A stretch of DNA of 7,929 nucleotides from Methanobacteriota archaeon (GCA_002712575.1 PATZ01000013.1:34142-42070), one strand, 5' to 3'; positions 1 to 6,321 are shown, counted from the first letter of the stretch. Numbers and translations: made by a program. The notes: generated from the letters alone by a model not told the origin.

Positions 1-2
1 TG

Positions 3-236
3 AATATTGCATCCGACTCGACTTCTGTAGCAGCAGGAGTATCCAATGACACGCCAAATGACGAGTCGGCCGGAGGGGCACGGAAATTATTCTCGGGGAT
101 CGGCCTATTCCTCTCGTTCAAAAGAACTAGGCCGAAAGCGGTGAATGAGCCAGAGTCGTGCATCTACGGAATTCACGCTCCTGAGAAAATCCACCTCCTA
201 ATTAATCAGACATCTGATGCATTTCGGATGTCGTAA
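3..236 (+). CDS. C-terminal fragment of an unrecognised protein (5' end outside window)
   Basis: The frame is open from the window edge to a TAA at 234-236 and gives 77 residues. The other two forward frames hit stops within the first 50 bases. The first part (roughly residues 1-27) is rich in Ser, Asp, Asn, Thr, Ala and Gly, like a flexible linker. It is followed by a short hydrophobic patch (LFSGIGLFLSF), a basic RTRPK stretch and a mixed tail ending SDAFRMS. I recognise no domain. The fragment could be the C-terminal tail of a multidomain protein on the same strand as the TPR gene that follows after 77 bases. It has no start in view and could be a chance open frame, so confidence is moderate. 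Confidence 0.45.
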   Translation, partial: NIASDSTSVAAGVSNDTPNDESAGGARKLFSGIGLFLSFKRTRPKAVNEPESCIYGIHAPEKIHLLINQTSDAFRMS

Positions 237-313
237 ATGGGCCTGATGTTTCTCTGGGTACAAGCATATCGTTGATAACCGAAAGCATCTGGGTTGTAGT
301 ACGAGGGATTCAC

Positions 314-859
314 ATGTCCGAAGAAGATATCATCACAATAGCCGCACAACACATCACTCGAGGCGATTACATGACGGCAATGTCGATCTTCGAGGAGCAT
401 GTAAGCAGTTCTCCGGATGACCCTGCTGGATATCACGGCTGGGCAGAAGCAGCAATGTTTGAGATACAAGAAAATGGAAATTTTGATGAAAAAGGGAATG
501 ATAGAATAAATGAGGGCAAAGTCCAATCTTATCTCAAAAAAGCGGCTGGTTTAGAACCAGAAAATGCTGAGTACCAGGCTGCGCTTGCAAATGCTCTTAT
601 CGAGTTCGATCGCGTCCCTATGGCCATTCGAGAATTCAAAAAACTGATTGAGCTTGGTAAGAAAACAGAAGATGTCGATGTTTCATTCCATCTTTATGAA
701 GCTGCTAAACAATTAATCGATTGTATTGATGTTAAGGTTGGTTATGATCGAAGCGAGCAGTTTGCAAGGCAATTTATTCCCGTTGCAATAGAATTTGCCA
801 TCCTAGGATTAGGTTTTTCTTCTGTCGAAGAAGCAATGGAGCACTTGGTCGAGGAGTAA
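314..859 (+). CDS. TPR-repeat protein
   Basis: A 181-residue soluble protein built of helical tetratricopeptide-like repeats, which generally act as protein-protein interaction scaffolds. Visible units: residues 2-34 (small residues at A10 and G17, Y19, A22, F26, closing P34); residues 35-80, which carry an insert rich in Asn, Gly and charge (about 52-68); residues 82-115, the clearest repeat, opening EPENAEYQAALANAL; and a weaker helical pair from about 118 on. There is no signal peptide or membrane segment. I chose ATG 314 over an in-frame TTG at 272 because the 14 extra residues look non-native (WVVVRGIH) and GAGGGA at 303-308 lies 5 bases before ATG 314. The stop is 2 bases from the TruA start, so the two are almost certainly co-transcribed. 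The specific partner is unknown. The middle and end of the gene look more AT-rich than its neighbours. Confidence 0.85.
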   Translation: MSEEDIITIAAQHITRGDYMTAMSIFEEHVSSSPDDPAGYHGWAEAAMFEIQENGNFDEKGNDRINEGKVQSYLKKAAGLEPENAEYQAALANALIEFDRVPMAIREFKKLIELGKKTEDVDVSFHLYEAAKQLIDCIDVKVGYDRSEQFARQFIPVAIEFAILGLGFSSVEEAMEHLVEE

Positions 860-861
860 AT

Positions 862-1752
862 GTGTGGCCCGGCCAAGAAGCCGAGAGTTTCATCCTCGCA
901 GTAGGCTATCACGGTGCAGCGTATAGCGGGTCGCAAATACAACCCGATATGCCCACAGTACAAGGCGAAATAAAGGCCATCATCGAAGAATTGAACTGGT
1001 CTGAGAATGCAAAAATACGCCTATCATCGAGAACCGACGCAGGCGTAAGTGCGAGAATGAATTTAATCGATCTGGAACTCGAACCGTCACTCATGAAGAA
1101 CTTGGATGAATCTAGAATCATTAGGGCTATTGGGGATAGACTATCATCGCAGCTATGCGTATGGGGCGTTTCTAGAAGAAAATCTTCCTTGCCAATCCGA
1201 CTAGCATCTTCTCGAACCTACCTGTATCGCCTAGATATGATTCATGGTTGGAAAAATGACTCGAATCAAGACATTCTGGAAGAAATATGTTCTATTTTCT
1301 CCGGAAAACATGATTTTTCAGCCTTCTCGAGACCAGATCCGGAAAGGTCCCCCGTCAGGACTGTGGATGAGTGCGCGCTCTGGAGGCGCGAAGATGGCGG
1401 AATCGTCGGATTCACAGTTACAGCCGAGTCATTCCTTTGGAATCAGGTTAGGAGAATGGCTTCAGCCATCAATGCAGTAAATAACTCAAATTCAAGTATC
1501 GGTGAAATTGTGGATGCCCTTGGGAATCCTGGCCGTGCTAGAGATTTAGGCAGAGCCCCGGCTGATGCACTGTTACTCTGGAACATCCATCATAGGGACA
1601 TCCCCTCCACGTGGGTCGCACCTCTCCCTGAATTGCCATTCCACGCGCCTCCGATCAATTCAGACCCCAGGGCCATAGCACGCTGGCGTGCTACGGCTTT
1701 ATCTGAGATACACACGCTTCTTGAGTCCGATTGGACATCTAGGTTCACTTGA
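862..1752 (+). CDS. truA: tRNA pseudouridine synthase A
   Basis: TruA converts uridines 38-40 of the tRNA anticodon stem-loop to pseudouridine. The 296-residue product shows the family motifs in order: an N-terminal Y-x-G-x-x-Y-S-G-S-Q-x-Q element (residues 16-27) leading to TVQGE (32-36); the catalytic-loop SRTDAGVSA with nucleophile Asp59; RTYLYR (118-123), whose Tyr120 matches the conserved active-site tyrosine; HDFSAF (150-155); the C-half FLWNQVRRM (191-199); and GRAPADALLLW (230-240), the usual closing GxAP...L strand. Residues from about 247 to 296 extend beyond the usual end and are rich in Pro and Trp. The start is GTG 862, 2 bases after the TPR stop; the ATG at 860 is out of frame. 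The TGA overlaps the end of the convergent ribK gene by 8 bases. Confidence 0.93.
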   Translation: MWPGQEAESFILAVGYHGAAYSGSQIQPDMPTVQGEIKAIIEELNWSENAKIRLSSRTDAGVSARMNLIDLELEPSLMKNLDESRIIRAIGDRLSSQLCVWGVSRRKSSLPIRLASSRTYLYRLDMIHGWKNDSNQDILEEICSIFSGKHDFSAFSRPDPERSPVRTVDECALWRREDGGIVGFTVTAESFLWNQVRRMASAINAVNNSNSSIGEIVDALGNPGRARDLGRAPADALLLWNIHHRDIPSTWVAPLPELPFHAPPINSDPRAIARWRATALSEIHTLLESDWTSRFT

Positions 1753-2188
1753 CGAGCAAGGAAACAAAGTCTCCATCATTGACGGGGAGCAACTCTCTGA
1801 GAAATGAACTTGCAATTATTTCAGCAGTCTCAGTATGCCGTGTAAGGTCTGGGATGAGTATCGCGCACTCATGCCAAGAAGAACCATCTTTCGATATTGA
1901 GGCCAGGAATGCAGTGGCCCCTCCAAATGAGCGTCCCTCCCTCTCAAAACCATTTATCCGATGAGGTTCGACGCCCTCGATATTATCGCCATCACACAGC
2001 CCAGCCACGGCTCGTAGGCCAGAGTACGTTTCCAGATTTTCACCCATGACCTCGATATTCAAAGTTCCAGGCCATGCTGTTGCACCTAGCACATCTCTAA
2101 ACTGATCTTGATAATGCGGTTGGGACATGAAAACCTGAGCTCTTCCGAGGCCACTTGCCACCTTGCCCTGTATTCTTGTTTGCTTCAT
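1745..2188 (-). CDS. ribK: CTP-dependent riboflavin kinase (archaeal)
   Basis: This enzyme phosphorylates riboflavin to FMN using CTP instead of ATP and is the archaeal replacement for bacterial RibF. The 147-residue length is that of a stand-alone catalytic domain with no N-terminal winged-helix part. Motifs seen: GKVASGLGRAQVFM (residues 8-21), the glycine-rich nucleotide element; Y26...F30...LGATAWPGTLNIEV (34-47), with the diagnostic PGTLN whose Thr42 and Asn44 match ligand/metal-binding positions; FEREGRSFGG (81-90); and the C-terminal IIASSFLRELLPVNDGDFV (124-142). ATG at 2186-2188 is the only in-frame start after an upstream in-frame TGA. GGAAGGTG ends 7 bases before it and may serve as ribosome binding site. 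The gene follows the SnoaL-like gene on the same strand after 70 bases and overlaps truA tail to tail. Confidence 0.93.
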   Translation of the reverse strand: MKQTRIQGKVASGLGRAQVFMSQPHYQDQFRDVLGATAWPGTLNIEVMGENLETYSGLRAVAGLCDGDNIEGVEPHRINGFEREGRSFGGATAFLASISKDGSSWHECAILIPDLTRHTETAEIIASSFLRELLPVNDGDFVSLLVK

Positions 2189-2258
2189 GACCTCACACCT
2201 TCCACATATGCCTCACAATATTCTTGCAATCGCTGTGCATGGCCGTAATCTCTTCCGA

Positions 2259-2615
2259 CTACTTCGAAATCAGCGTAGCACCAGTTTCAGTGCGAATAAT
2301 TAACCCGTCTTTGAGGATATGGACGCTCATCACAGCCTCTGTGGTCCCATCCGGGAAGTCCATTACCGAGTGCTCGACTAGTATCTCATCGTTTTCGTAG
2401 ACACACCTGGCATCGCGAACAACGACCTTTTCGTTGGCCATCATCATTTCCATCATCCCGATCATCTGCTCTCTGTCCATCGATGTACCAGTCTGATGTC
2501 TGACGAACTTGTAGTCGTCATGGAACAGGTCGGTGTACATACCGGCGTCTCTCTGATCTAGCGCTTTGGCCATTGTATCGTACAGGGTCATGATGTTCGA
2601 CTCTAGAACCAACAT
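2259..2615 (-). CDS. NTF2/SnoaL-like small protein
   Basis: A 118-residue protein with the alternating helix and strand pattern of the NTF2-like (SnoaL/DUF4440) alpha+beta cone fold. An N-terminal helix (LYDTMAKALDQRDAGMYTDLF) leads into HDDYKFVRHQTGTSM. A helix follows and then three to four strands (VVVRDARCVY, ILVEHSVMDF, TEAVMSVHILKDGLI). Members act as small ligand-binding proteins, isomerases or hydratases, or as dimerisation modules; the substrate here cannot be read from sequence. Residues 46-59 carry seven methionines (46, 51, 54, 55, 57, 58, 59), unusually many for one helix. The start at ATG 2615 is the first in frame; ATG 2591 (residue 9) is an equally reasonable alternative. It lies upstream of ribK on the same strand and is divergent from kbl across 64 bases. 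Confidence 0.8.
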   Translation of the reverse strand: MLVLESNIMTLYDTMAKALDQRDAGMYTDLFHDDYKFVRHQTGTSMDREQMIGMMEMMMANEKVVVRDARCVYENDEILVEHSVMDFPDGTTEAVMSVHILKDGLIIRTETGATLISK

Positions 2616-2679
2616 TTCATTGTTCGTTATTCATAACTTGATTGGCAACAGCCATTTACTCCCTATTCCATGACAAAGC
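2616..2679. promoter_or_regulatory. Divergent promoter region, SnoaL-like gene / kbl
   Basis: This 64-base spacer must hold the promoters of both divergent genes. It contains a short perfect palindrome GTTAT-TC-ATAAC (2626-2637) and an AT-rich CATTTACT (2653-2660) centred about 23 bases before the kbl ATG, where a TATA box of a leaderless archaeal transcript would sit. Neither start has a convincing ribosome binding site, which fits leaderless mRNAs. The elements are weak matches found by eye only. Confidence 0.35.
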
Positions 2680-3858
2680 ATGGCGGCAGACCTGTCATGG
2701 ATGAAGCACCGCTATGAAGAGCTTGTAGAACAAGGTTTAGCATGGGATCCGCCCACTCTTGAATCTGCGAATGCGCCCAGATGTAACGTTGACGGCTCTG
2801 AAATGATAATGCTGTCCGCGAACAATTACCTCAACCTCACAACCCATCCGAAAGTCGTCACAGCCTCCATAGAGGCGACCAAGAAATATGGTGCTGGATC
2901 AGGCTCAGTGAGGGCAATTGCCGGGACCTTGGATCTGCACTTAGAAGCCGAGAGGATTGCTGCCGAATTCAAGGGTGTCGAAGCTTCCTTGATTTATTCA
3001 GCAGGATACACCGCAAATGTTGGTCTGATTCCGACACTTGTCAGGGGGCAAAAAGATCTCATCATCTCAGACGAATTAAATCATGGCTCGATAATCGATG
3101 GCGTTCGTTTGACTAAGGCCCAGAGGTCGGTGTACCCCCATAATGACATGAGCGGTCTTGAGAACGCCCTGAGGGACGGCAGGTCAGCTGATCGTAAATT
3201 GATTATTACAGACGGTGTATTCAGCATGGATGGCGATATCGCCCCACTGGATGAGATAGTGGATCTGGCTGAAGACTACGATGCTATGGTCATGGTAGAT
3301 GATTGTCATGGCGAAGGAGTTCTGGGCGGGGGCAGAGGCATAGTGGCACACTTCGGACTCCAAGGCAGAGTAACTGTTGAAGGAGGCTCATACTCCAAAG
3401 CATTGGGAGTCCAAGGCGGCATAATCGCAGGATCAGAGGATTTGAGGAATTACGCATTGAACCATAGCAGGTCGTGGCTTCTCTCGGGAAGCCAGCCACC
3501 TGGCGTCGCAGCGGCTCAGAAGGCCTCGATAGAGGTTCTAAGAGACGAGCCACAACACGTAGAGAGGCTATGGTCGAATACGAATTATTTCCGAGATGAG
3601 CTTTCCTCCCTTGGATTCGATACAGGGGTATCAACAACCCCCATCATACCAGTTATGTGCGGAGAAAGCAGGGTAGCCCAGCAATTATCGAGAAAATTGA
3701 GAGAAAGGGGAGTCATGGTTGGGGCGATTGTCTTTCCAATGGTCGCAAGAGACAAGGCCAGGGTAAGAACTCAAATGTCATCTGGCTTAACACGCGAGGA
3801 CATCGACGAGGTCCTTTCAAAGTTTGAAGAGGTTGGAAGAGAAATTGGACTGATATGA
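2680..3858 (+). CDS. kbl: 2-amino-3-ketobutyrate CoA ligase (glycine C-acetyltransferase)
   Basis: A PLP enzyme of the alpha-oxoamine synthase family. Kbl cleaves 2-amino-3-ketobutyrate with CoA to glycine and acetyl-CoA, the second step of threonine breakdown after threonine dehydrogenase. The 392 residues match the usual length. Seen: ANNYLNL (47-53); YSAGYTANVG (106-115); SDELNHGSIIDGVRL (130-144) with PLP-stacking His135; TDGVFSMDGDIAPL (177-190); MVDDCHGEGVLG (205-216) with Asp207 and His210; GSYSKALG (236-243) with the Schiff-base Lys240; IIPVM (322-326); and ARVRTQMS (360-367). The C-terminal half closely resembles bacterial Kbl, including the RTQMS stretch and a GREIGLI ending. The Lys loop (GSYSKALGVQGG) differs from the GTLGKALGG of E. 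coli Kbl, so 8-amino-7-oxononanoate synthase or another acyl-CoA partner is not excluded. No threonine dehydrogenase gene is in view. It is followed after 3 bases by citrate synthase, so they are probably one operon. Confidence 0.88.
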   Translation: MAADLSWMKHRYEELVEQGLAWDPPTLESANAPRCNVDGSEMIMLSANNYLNLTTHPKVVTASIEATKKYGAGSGSVRAIAGTLDLHLEAERIAAEFKGVEASLIYSAGYTANVGLIPTLVRGQKDLIISDELNHGSIIDGVRLTKAQRSVYPHNDMSGLENALRDGRSADRKLIITDGVFSMDGDIAPLDEIVDLAEDYDAMVMVDDCHGEGVLGGGRGIVAHFGLQGRVTVEGGSYSKALGVQGGIIAGSEDLRNYALNHSRSWLLSGSQPPGVAAAQKASIEVLRDEPQHVERLWSNTNYFRDELSSLGFDTGVSTTPIIPVMCGESRVAQQLSRKLRERGVMVGAIVFPMVARDKARVRTQMSSGLTREDIDEVLSKFEEVGREIGLI

Positions 3859-3861
3859 CTC

Positions 3862-5097
3862 GTGATAAAAGATGATATTCTATCGGAGAGATTATCACAG
3901 ACCAATCCCAGCCCCCGTATTATGGGAGATGATGGAGAGCCAATTTTCCAAATTCGAAGTGAGAATATCGACTCTGGGCTAAGAGGCGTCCCCGTTGGGA
4001 CGTGCCAGACCTCATTCGTGGATCCTTTGGAAGGGGTACACTATGTCGGATATCCTGTCGAAGATTTAGTCGATTTAGAAGAAGAGGATGTCATCTACCT
4101 TCTGTTTAACAAGAGACTTCCCACTGAAGAGGAAAGTGAGGCATTCAGGGCAGAACTTGCCCATCGTGCAGAAAATATGCCAACTGGGGCTTTACGGGTA
4201 CTTGAATCACTAACTCCAGGCTCTGGACACCCAATGGATTGGTTGTCAATTGGAATACTCGCCCTTGGCGCATCGGATACAACGGGCGATTTGCGTACCG
4301 ATGCCATGAACCTCATTGCCAGGATGCCTGAATTGATGGCCAGGATATTTCTGCTGAGGGGCGGCAACATGCAGGAAACAAGAGATTCACGACCGCAACT
4401 CGGACTTGTAGAGAATTTCACGCACATGCTCGGAGTAGACGGCGATGAAGCAGAGAGGATGAATAGAGTTTTGAGATTCTTTTTCATACTTCACATGGAC
4501 CACGGAGGCGGCAATCTTTCGACGTTCTCCGGAAAAGCCGTCGCATCCGGAAGGGCTTCCATATATGCTTCCATATCGTCTGCAATGAGTGCTTTATCCG
4601 GCCCATTACACGGACGAGCAAATCAATCATGTCTTGAATTTGTAAAGCGAATTGGAACTAGTAATGAGGAAGAGATTGAAGCATTCGTGAGGGGTGAACT
4701 AGCTGCAAAGAGACCAATATACGGCTTCGGACACGGGGTACTCCGTGCGGAAGATCCCCGTGCAAGGTTACTCATTCAACTCGGCGAAGAGGTCTGTCCA
4801 AATGATGCTGATTTCAAAATTGTAAAATCTCTCCGTAAGGTGGTCCCGTCAATACTCTCAGAGATACCTAAGATATCCAACCCATACCCCAATGTGGACA
4901 TCGCCAGTGGATCGCTGCTTCAGTCTGTAGGATTCAGGAAACCAGAGTACTATACGACATTCTTCGGATGGTCTAGGGTAGCGGGAATAACTGCACAAAT
5001 ACTCGATGAGCGAAGTGCACGGGGAGGTCGTGGAGTTCCAATCTACAGGCCCAAGTATTTGGCTGAGAATCAGCCACATAGGCGTCTTGAGTCATAG
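3862..5097 (+). CDS. gltA: Citrate synthase
   Basis: Condenses acetyl-CoA and oxaloacetate to citrate at the entry of the TCA cycle. In the 411-residue reading all catalytic residues are present: His250 in GPLHG (247-251), His291 in GFGHGVLR (288-295) and Asp346 in NVD (344-346). The citrate-binding arginines also appear, at Arg295, Arg372 (SRVAG) and Arg396 (RPK). The sequence GPLHGRANQ, GHGVLR, and YPNVDIASG followed by LLQ resembles the eukaryote/Bacteroidetes-like branch (GPLHGLANQ, GHAVLR, NVDxHSG) more than the common bacterial/archaeal GHRVY type. The usual HxDHE motif reads HMDHG (211-215), so the Glu is replaced by Gly. GTG 3862 is used because it lies 3 bases after the kbl stop; ATG 3922 (residue 21) would also preserve the conserved core. 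Its TAG overlaps the convergent GDPD gene by 6 bases. 2-methylcitrate synthase is an alternative, but less likely. Confidence 0.92.
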   Translation: MIKDDILSERLSQTNPSPRIMGDDGEPIFQIRSENIDSGLRGVPVGTCQTSFVDPLEGVHYVGYPVEDLVDLEEEDVIYLLFNKRLPTEEESEAFRAELAHRAENMPTGALRVLESLTPGSGHPMDWLSIGILALGASDTTGDLRTDAMNLIARMPELMARIFLLRGGNMQETRDSRPQLGLVENFTHMLGVDGDEAERMNRVLRFFFILHMDHGGGNLSTFSGKAVASGRASIYASISSAMSALSGPLHGRANQSCLEFVKRIGTSNEEEIEAFVRGELAAKRPIYGFGHGVLRAEDPRARLLIQLGEEVCPNDADFKIVKSLRKVVPSILSEIPKISNPYPNVDIASGSLLQSVGFRKPEYYTTFFGWSRVAGITAQILDERSARGGRGVPIYRPKYLAENQPHRRLES

Positions 5098-6177
5098 TGT
5101 TCCAGGATCTTTACCAACCCCTCTGTGGCCTATCAAACGAGGTGCTTCCCAAGGGAGTGTACTGGCTGTTGATATCTCGTCCAACTCTTCTGGAGTTGCA
5201 CTCCATGACCAACGCTTACGCCATTTTTGAACAACCCCTCTACGCTCTTCTTTGGAAATTTCATTCCAAGGCATTCGATCCCCTTCAATTTCAGGCATCG
5301 TTGCGGGCCTCATGCACCTCTCCAATCCTCCTGGATACTGTAAATTTGAATCCATGGTGTCCGATATGCATGATAGCCCCGCACCCAATAAACGAGGCTC
5401 TACGTCCAACGGCGCAGGCCAGACATAGACGGGATGTCCCTTTCTTATCTCATTGAAGCGTTGAAGCCCTCTTCCTTTCAACCCAACAGACGACCCGATG
5501 GGGATATGGCGAGTCCATCCTTCAAGATACTCCAAGGCGAGTGGAAGCATAGGCGCACCCAATTTTCTTTGTCGAGATAACATCCGGGGTACAGAAGTAG
5601 AGATGAACGACGGGAATGCTGCAGCCCTCTGGACTTTCCATCCGCCCCATTGTCTTAATTTTGGCATGAGTCTAGCATGACGGTAATCTCCAGAATGTCT
5701 CTCTGCTACTTTTGTTATGCATGGGTCGAAGGAGTAGAAGACCGTGGAAGAAACGGGAACACTCTCACGTTCGATCATTTCTCTTACCTTTTGCATCAGT
5801 TCACTCATGTGACGTCTCATGGCAGCGCCTCTAAACCATCCGCCACCAGCCCCAGAAGATGGATGAGGCGCCTTCAATTCGAGACAGACGAATCGGCCCT
5901 CATCGACCCATCTTGATGTGAAATCTTCTTTTGACAAGAGATCTTCAAATCGATCGGAATGCTGTGCAATCTCACTATAATCGCTAGATTCGGGATACAG
6001 GCCGCCAGAAGTTCTCGGATCATGATGGATAACTACCTCGCCGTCAGCCGTCAGCCTGAGGTCCATTTCAACCCCATCCGCGTGTTCAATACCGTACAAC
6101 AGGGCTTCGATGGAATTTTCCCTCGGCTTCTTCCAAACCCCTCCAACCATATTCTCGCTGAGAGTAATGAAGGCCAT
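5092..6177 (-). CDS. Glycerophosphodiester phosphodiesterase family protein, apparently circularly permuted
   Basis: GDPD enzymes are metal-dependent TIM barrels that hydrolyse glycerophosphodiesters to glycerol 3-phosphate and an alcohol. Counting from ATG 6177 (361 residues), the family motifs run: PRENSIEAL (18-26, the usual PENTxxAF); DGVEMDLRLTADGEVVIHHD (34-53) with metal ligands Glu37 and Asp39 and catalytic His51 or His52; CLELK (98-102) with metal ligand Glu100; FYSFDP (147-152); VYVWPAP (250-256); and a last strand, GLSCISDTMD (267-276). The HRG motif on strand 1 that should precede PENS is missing. It appears instead at 351-353 in APRLIGHRGVGK, after a linker of about 70 residues rich in Trp and charge, and the stop is 8 residues later. 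A TAA directly precedes TTG 6180/ATG 6177 in frame, so no N-terminal HRG can be recovered. No signal peptide or membrane segment is evident, so it is probably cytosolic. Family assignment is secure; activity is inferred. Confidence 0.87.
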   Translation of the reverse strand: MAFITLSENMVGGVWKKPRENSIEALLYGIEHADGVEMDLRLTADGEVVIHHDPRTSGGLYPESSDYSEIAQHSDRFEDLLSKEDFTSRWVDEGRFVCLELKAPHPSSGAGGGWFRGAAMRRHMSELMQKVREMIERESVPVSSTVFYSFDPCITKVAERHSGDYRHARLMPKLRQWGGWKVQRAAAFPSFISTSVPRMLSRQRKLGAPMLPLALEYLEGWTRHIPIGSSVGLKGRGLQRFNEIRKGHPVYVWPAPLDVEPRLLGAGLSCISDTMDSNLQYPGGLERCMRPATMPEIEGDRMPWNEISKEERRGVVQKWRKRWSWSATPEELDEISTASTLPWEAPRLIGHRGVGKDPGTL

Positions 6178-6180
6178 CAA

Positions 6181-6321
6181 TTAGCCTATCAAAAATTTAT
6201 TCGCTTATCGAATAAATACTGATTCCGAGGGGTCAGTGAGTGCAACTTAGTGCATTCAATGTTCCCGGCGCAGTGACAACGCTCATACCCTCTCATACAT
6301 ATTGGATGCTGAGGCAGCAAT
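6181..6321. promoter_or_regulatory. Divergent promoter region, GDPD gene / UMF1 transporter gene
   Basis: This 141-base non-coding spacer separates two divergent starts. Its GDPD-proximal part (about 6190-6220) is very AT-rich. Near the transporter, TCATACATATTGG (6293-6305) is a TATA-like stretch centred about 23 bases before ATG 6322, the spacing expected of a leaderless archaeal transcript. A GAGG at 6311-6314 could instead be a ribosome binding site, 7 bases before the ATG. No open frame of note and no His-Arg-Gly coding sequence for the GDPD gene is present here. Confidence 0.5.
6195..6217. repeat. Perfect inverted repeat, candidate operator or TATA element
   Basis: ATTTATTCG (6195-6203), loop CTTAT (6204-6208) and CGAATAAAT (6209-6217) form a perfect 9-bp-arm palindrome. 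Its centre (6206) is 29 bases upstream of the GDPD ATG, where TATA/BRE binding would occur on a leaderless transcript. A dimeric repressor bound here would block transcription of the GDPD gene. An RNA hairpin terminator is unlikely because no gene ends into it. Confidence 0.6.

Noticed and set aside
272..313. In-frame TTG at 272 as an earlier start for the TPR protein
   Set aside because: The 14 extra residues do not resemble TPR sequence, and ATG 314 has a GAGGGA element at a suitable distance.
460..800. AT-rich stretch in the TPR gene as a sign of recent transfer
   Set aside because: The shift is modest, fits a Lys/Asn/Glu-rich protein, and the gene is tightly packed against truA as an ordinary operon member.
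1749..2222. Forward open frames opposite ribK
   Set aside because: ribK is unambiguous by motif (PGTLN, FEREGRSFGG); the opposite frames encode nothing recognisable.
3290..3637. Antisense open frame of about 115 codons inside kbl
   Set aside because: It lies wholly opposite conserved Kbl motifs, its product is low-complexity Leu/Arg-rich, and no start signal is visible.
4095..4487. Antisense open frame of 130 codons inside the citrate synthase gene
   Set aside because: Ser-rich product without a recognisable domain; it mirrors the codon usage of the sense gene.
5092..5130. C-terminal HRG as the start of a second, frameshifted GDPD domain
   Set aside because: Beyond the stop the minus strand is antisense to the well-conserved end of citrate synthase (NVD, SR, RPK motifs). 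No further GDPD motif can be read there, so no second domain follows.
6041..6054. Tandem repeat CCGTCAG x2
   Set aside because: It falls in the GDPD coding sequence over the conserved LTADGE stretch and is explained by codon choice; two short copies are not a repeat array.
6178..6180. TTG at 6178-6180 as start of the GDPD gene
   Set aside because: ATG follows immediately as the next codon (6175-6177) and is the stronger start; the choice changes only one residue.
6238..6258. Two TGCA-containing AGTGCA repeats in the divergent spacer
   Set aside because: Only six bases each and imperfectly flanked; too short to support a regulatory claim.
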